From assembly GCA_023247155.1 (NCBI GenBank), contig JAHFGZ010000047.1, forward strand, positions 1-7,812: DNA of 7,812 bases, in the 5' to 3' direction. Below are positions 4,999 through 7,812 of this stretch, in pieces. A program made the position numbers and the translations under genes. Below the pieces are notes generated by a model that searched no databases, was not told where the DNA came from, and worked only from the letters and a program-made list of their open reading frames with translations. Position 1 is the first letter of the stretch. Each line of letters starts with the position of its first letter. The DNA is from Candidatus Omnitrophota bacterium. GTDB lineage: Bacteria > Omnitrophota > Gorgyraeia > Aquiviventales > Aquiviventaceae.

Positions 4999-7674
4999 AT
5001 GGGAGCGCCACGAGCCTTTTTAATCGATGGCACCGCGTTTTGCTACCGCGCGTTCCATGCGATCCGAAGCCTGAGCACCTCGGATGGGCGGCCGACCAAC
5101 GCCGTCTACGGCTTTGCCCGGATGCTCGAGTCGTTCCGCGAGAAAGAGCGGCCGGACTACCTGGCTGTCGCGTTCGATGTGGGCAAGCCCACGTTCCGCC
5201 ATCAGCGGTTCAAGGCCTATAAGGTCCAGCGCAAGCCCATGCCGGACCCGCTCATCGCGCAGCTCCCGGTGGTCAAGCGGCTGCTCCAGGCCTACCGCGT
5301 GCCCATGTTCGAGCGGGAGGGGTATGAGGCCGAGGACGTGCTGGGCACGATCGCCCGGCGGGTCGTCGGCCAAGGGGTGGAGGTGTTCCTGGTGACCGGC
5401 GATAAGGATGCCCTGCAGCTTGTCAACAGCCACATCAAGGTCTACAACCCGCACCGGGAGGGCCCTGCGGTCCTCGACGCCGACGCCGTCCGCGCGCGCT
5501 ACGGCGTCGGCCCGGAGCGCATGGTGGACCTCATGGCCCTGATGGGCGATGCGACCGACAACATCCCCAGCGTCCCTGGCATCGGGGAGAAGACCGCGGC
5601 CCAGCTCCTCCAGCGCTTCGGCAGCCTCGAGGCGCTCTACGAGCATCTCGAGGAGCTCGAGAGCCCGGCCCGCCGGGTGAGCCTCGCGGCGTCGCGGGAG
5701 CAGGTGGCGCTCTCGCGGGACCTGGCCCGCATCGACACGGACGTCCCGCTGGAGGTTCGGCTCGACGACCTGCGGCCCCGCGAGCCTGATTGGCACGCCC
5801 TGCGCGCGCTCTTCCGGGAGCTTGAGTTCAAGCGGCTGCTCGAGGGCCTTGACGCCCGCGCCCCGGCCCCGGACGTTTCCGCGGCGGCGGTGCGGCGCCT
5901 GATGGCGCCGAACGAGATTGACGCATGCCTGCGGGGGCTCCGCGCCGCGCCGGAGGCGGCGGTCTGGTGCCAGCCTGTCCAGGGGGAAGGGGCCACCACG
6001 GGCAGCGCGCAGGAGGGCGTCGTCCTCGCCATCGCCTGCGAGGAGCGAGCGGCATGGGTGGCGGTCCTCGACCGGGCGGCGCTCGCCACCGAGGCCGGAC
6101 GCCGCCTCCGCGAGTGGCTGGCCGATCCGGGCGCGCCCAAGGTCGCCCACGACGCCAAAGCGGCCAAGCGGCTGTTCGCGCCGCTCGGGATCGAGCTGGG
6201 CGGCATCGCGGGCGACACGATGCTCGCCGCCCACCTCCTCAACCCCGCCCGGACGAATCAGGCGCTGAGCGACCTCTCCGCCGAGCTGCTCGATGAGCCG
6301 CTCGGGGTCCTGCCGAAGCGGCAGGAACCCGCCGTGTCCCTCGCAACGGGCGGGGCGGAGCCGTGGGCGCCGTGTGCGCGCAGGGCGTGCGCCATCGTCC
6401 GCCTGCACGCGCGGCTGCGCGCGAAGCTCCGCGAAAGCGGCCTTGAGGCGCTGTACGACGACCTGGAGCTGCCGCTGCTCCAGGTGTTGGCCCGGATGGA
6501 GGCCGCGGGGGTGGCGGTGGACCTGGGCCACCTCACAGGGCTGCGCGCCTCCATGCAGGCGCACATGGCCCAGCTCACCACGGAGATCTACCGGCTGGCC
6601 GGGACCGAGTTCAACCTGAACTCGCCGCGGCAGCTCGGCCAGGTGCTGTTTGAGCGGCTCAGGCTGCCCGTCGTGAAGCGCACGAAGACCGGCCCATCGA
6701 CCAACAGCGACGTCCTGGCCCGTCTGGCCGCGCACCATCCATTGCCTCAGCAGCTCATGCAGTACCGCGAGCTCTCGAAGCTCGTGTCCACGTACGTGGA
6801 GGCGCTGCCCCGGCTCGTGGACCCCGCCACCGGGCGGCTCCACACGACGTTCAACCAGACCGCGACCGCCACCGGGCGGCTCTCCTCAAGCGACCCGAAT
6901 CTCCAGAACATCCCGGTCAAGACGGAGCTCGGGCGCTCGATCCGCAAGGCCTTCATCGCCGGCATCCCGGACGGGGCGCTGCTCGCCGCCGACTACTCCC
7001 AGATTGAGCTGCGCATCCTGGCGCACCTCTCGGGGGACGAGCAGCTCGTGGAGGCCTTCCGGCGCGGCCACGACATCCATCGCGTCACCGCCTCGCTCAT
7101 CTACGGCGTGCCCGAGCCCGCGATCCAGCCGGAGCAGCGCAACGCGATGAAGGCGGTGAACTTCGGCATCCTCTACGGGATGTCCGCCCACGGGCTCTCG
7201 CAGGAGCTGGGCCTCCCGCTCGAGGAGGCCCAGGCGTTCATCGAGGCCTACTTCGAGCGCTACCCGAAGGTGCGCGCGTATCTGGACAGCCAGATCCAGC
7301 AGGCGCGGCGCGACGGGTTCGTCCAGACGCTGCTGGGCCGCCGCCGGTACATCCCTGAGGTCAACAGCCCCGATGGGATGATCCGGCAGTTCGGCGAGCG
7401 GATGGCGATCAACGCGCCGATTCAAGGGACGGCGGCGGATCTGATCAAGCGGGCGATGGTCCAGCTCGACGCCCGGATGCGCCAGGGGCGCCTGGCCGGC
7501 CGCATGGTCCTGCAGGTCCACGACGAGCTCGTCTTCGAGACCCCGCGCGGGGAGCTGGGGCAGCTCTCCCGCCTCGTGCGGGACACGATGGAGGGCGCCA
7601 TCGCGCTGGACATCCCGCTCGCGGTCACGCTGAAGGCCGGCCCCAACTGGCTCGACCTCTCGCTGCTGGAATGA
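4999..7674 (+). CDS. polA: DNA polymerase I (5' nuclease and polymerase; degenerate proofreading domain)
   Basis: This 891-residue enzyme fills gaps and removes RNA primers during replication and repair. The 5' nuclease domain (about 1-290) keeps its metal-binding acids: Asp10 (LIDGT), Asp60, Glu110/Glu112/Asp113 (EAEDV), Asp135/Asp137 (TGDKDA) and Asp184/Asp187 (GDATDN), followed by a helix-hairpin-helix (PGIGEKTA). The middle domain (about 295-470) keeps the fold pattern of the 3'-5' exonuclease (KVAHDAKAAKRLF, then GDTMLAAHLLNP) but not its catalytic residues. The polymerase domain has TATGRLSSSDPNLQNIP (623-639), motif A DYSQIELR (Asp665), motif B R714-K718-F722-Y726-G727 and motif C QVHDELVFE (Asp842). 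The length is typical for a three-domain Pol I. ATG 4999 gives the standard short N-terminus; the 81 nt upstream hold no clear promoter or Shine-Dalgarno, so it may be read from the TPR-gene promoter. coaE follows, a common neighbour. Confidence 0.97.
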   Translation: MGAPRAFLIDGTAFCYRAFHAIRSLSTSDGRPTNAVYGFARMLESFREKERPDYLAVAFDVGKPTFRHQRFKAYKVQRKPMPDPLIAQLPVVKRLLQAYRVPMFEREGYEAEDVLGTIARRVVGQGVEVFLVTGDKDALQLVNSHIKVYNPHREGPAVLDADAVRARYGVGPERMVDLMALMGDATDNIPSVPGIGEKTAAQLLQRFGSLEALYEHLEELESPARRVSLAASREQVALSRDLARIDTDVPLEVRLDDLRPREPDWHALRALFRELEFKRLLEGLDARAPAPDVSAAAVRRLMAPNEIDACLRGLRAAPEAAVWCQPVQGEGATTGSAQEGVVLAIACEERAAWVAVLDRAALATEAGRRLREWLADPGAPKVAHDAKAAKRLFAPLGIELGGIAGDTMLAAHLLNPARTNQALSDLSAELLDEPLGVLPKRQEPAVSLATGGAEPWAPCARRACAIVRLHARLRAKLRESGLEALYDDLELPLLQVLARMEAAGVAVDLGHLTGLRASMQAHMAQLTTEIYRLAGTEFNLNSPRQLGQVLFERLRLPVVKRTKTGPSTNSDVLARLAAHHPLPQQLMQYRELSKLVSTYVEALPRLVDPATGRLHTTFNQTATATGRLSSSDPNLQNIPVKTELGRSIRKAFIAGIPDGALLAADYSQIELRILAHLSGDEQLVEAFRRGHDIHRVTASLIYGVPEPAIQPEQRNAMKAVNFGILYGMSAHGLSQELGLPLEEAQAFIEAYFERYPKVRAYLDSQIQQARRDGFVQTLLGRRRYIPEVNSPDGMIRQFGERMAINAPIQGTAADLIKRAMVQLDARMRQGRLAGRMVLQVHDELVFETPRGELGQLSRLVRDTMEGAIALDIPLAVTLKAGPNWLDLSLLE

Positions 7675-7681
7675 CAGTTGC

Positions 7682-7756
7682 AATGCGGAATTCGGAATGC
7701 GGAATTCGGAATTACGGATTCTTTCATTCCGCACTCCGCATTCCACACTCCGCATT
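7682..7756 (+). repeat. Heptamer palindrome copy 3, between polA and coaE (75 nt)
   Basis: The left arm (7682-7712) alternates AATGCGG and AATTCGG twice and ends in AAT. The spacer is 13 nt (7713-7725). The right arm (7726-7756) is the diverged reverse complement, with ATTCCGC/ACTCCGC alternation. Of 31 arm positions 26 pair. Length, arm size and spacer size equal those of copy 2. It fills nearly the whole gap between the polA stop and the coaE start. No T-tract follows, so it does not look like a normal Rho-independent terminator. Confidence 0.88.
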
Positions 7757-7759
7757 CTG

Positions 7760-7812
7760 ATGGTGGTCATTGGGCTCACGGGGGGGCTCGGCACCGGCAA
7801 GAGCACCGTCGC
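7760..7812 (+). CDS. coaE: Dephospho-CoA kinase, N-terminal fragment (runs off window)
   Basis: Only 17 full codons are visible: MVVIGLTGGLGTGKSTV. This is the P-loop of CoaE (family pattern IGLTGGIGSGKSTV), the kinase that phosphorylates dephospho-CoA in the last step of coenzyme A synthesis in the cytoplasm. A polA-coaE order is common in bacteria and supports the call. ATG 7760 gives the usual CoaE N-terminus, but it has no Shine-Dalgarno because the palindromic repeat ends 3 nt before it. The frame is open upstream through the repeat to ATG 7697, which would add 21 repeat-encoded residues. Confidence 0.88.
   Translation, partial: MVVIGLTGGLGTGKSTV

Noticed and set aside
5020..6843. A 607-codon open frame on the minus strand inside polA
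   Set aside because: It is antisense to well-conserved Pol I domains, and its composition is that of a GC-rich shadow frame.

Overview
The window is GC-rich and almost fully coding on the + strand. It comes from a bacterium with a type II secretion / type IV pilus-like machine. The gene content (two GspE-type ATPases, class III pseudopilins, a secreted TPR protein, polA next to coaE) and the heptamer repeats at gene junctions suggest an uncultivated Gram-negative (diderm) lineage known from metagenomes. High-GC Omnitrophota-like or similar candidate phyla would fit, but no marker here fixes the phylum, so this is inference.

Layout. Positions 3-158 hold the tail of an upstream gene with a cupin-like metal-site motif. 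Positions 161-4291 form a tight, probably co-transcribed cluster: a full-length GspE/PilB ATPase, a second shorter GspE paralogue lacking the N-terminal domain, the major pseudopilin gspG and a GspH/FimT minor pseudopilin. Adjacent genes are separated by only 2-12 bases. The platform protein, secretin and prepilin peptidase are not in the window. A good sigma70-type promoter (4295-4323) follows directly and serves an exported three-TPR protein (4339-4917). DNA polymerase I (4999-7674) follows. Its 5' nuclease and polymerase domains look intact, but its 3'-5' exonuclease domain has lost its catalytic residues. The window ends in the first 17 codons of coaE (dephospho-CoA kinase).

The most unusual content is a family of three palindromic elements built from the heptamer AATGCGG: four heptamers plus AAT, a 10-13 nt spacer, then the reverse complement. 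The second and third copies are exactly 75 nt with 31-nt arms; the first has a shortened right arm. Each sits at a gene start. In gspG and gspH the element is inside the reading frame and encodes nearly the whole prepilin leader peptide, in gspG up to and across the cleavage site. Because 7 is not a multiple of 3, the repeat is free of stop codons in all six frames, which explains how it can sit inside genes. This resembles the coding palindromic elements known from Rickettsia, but the sequence is different.
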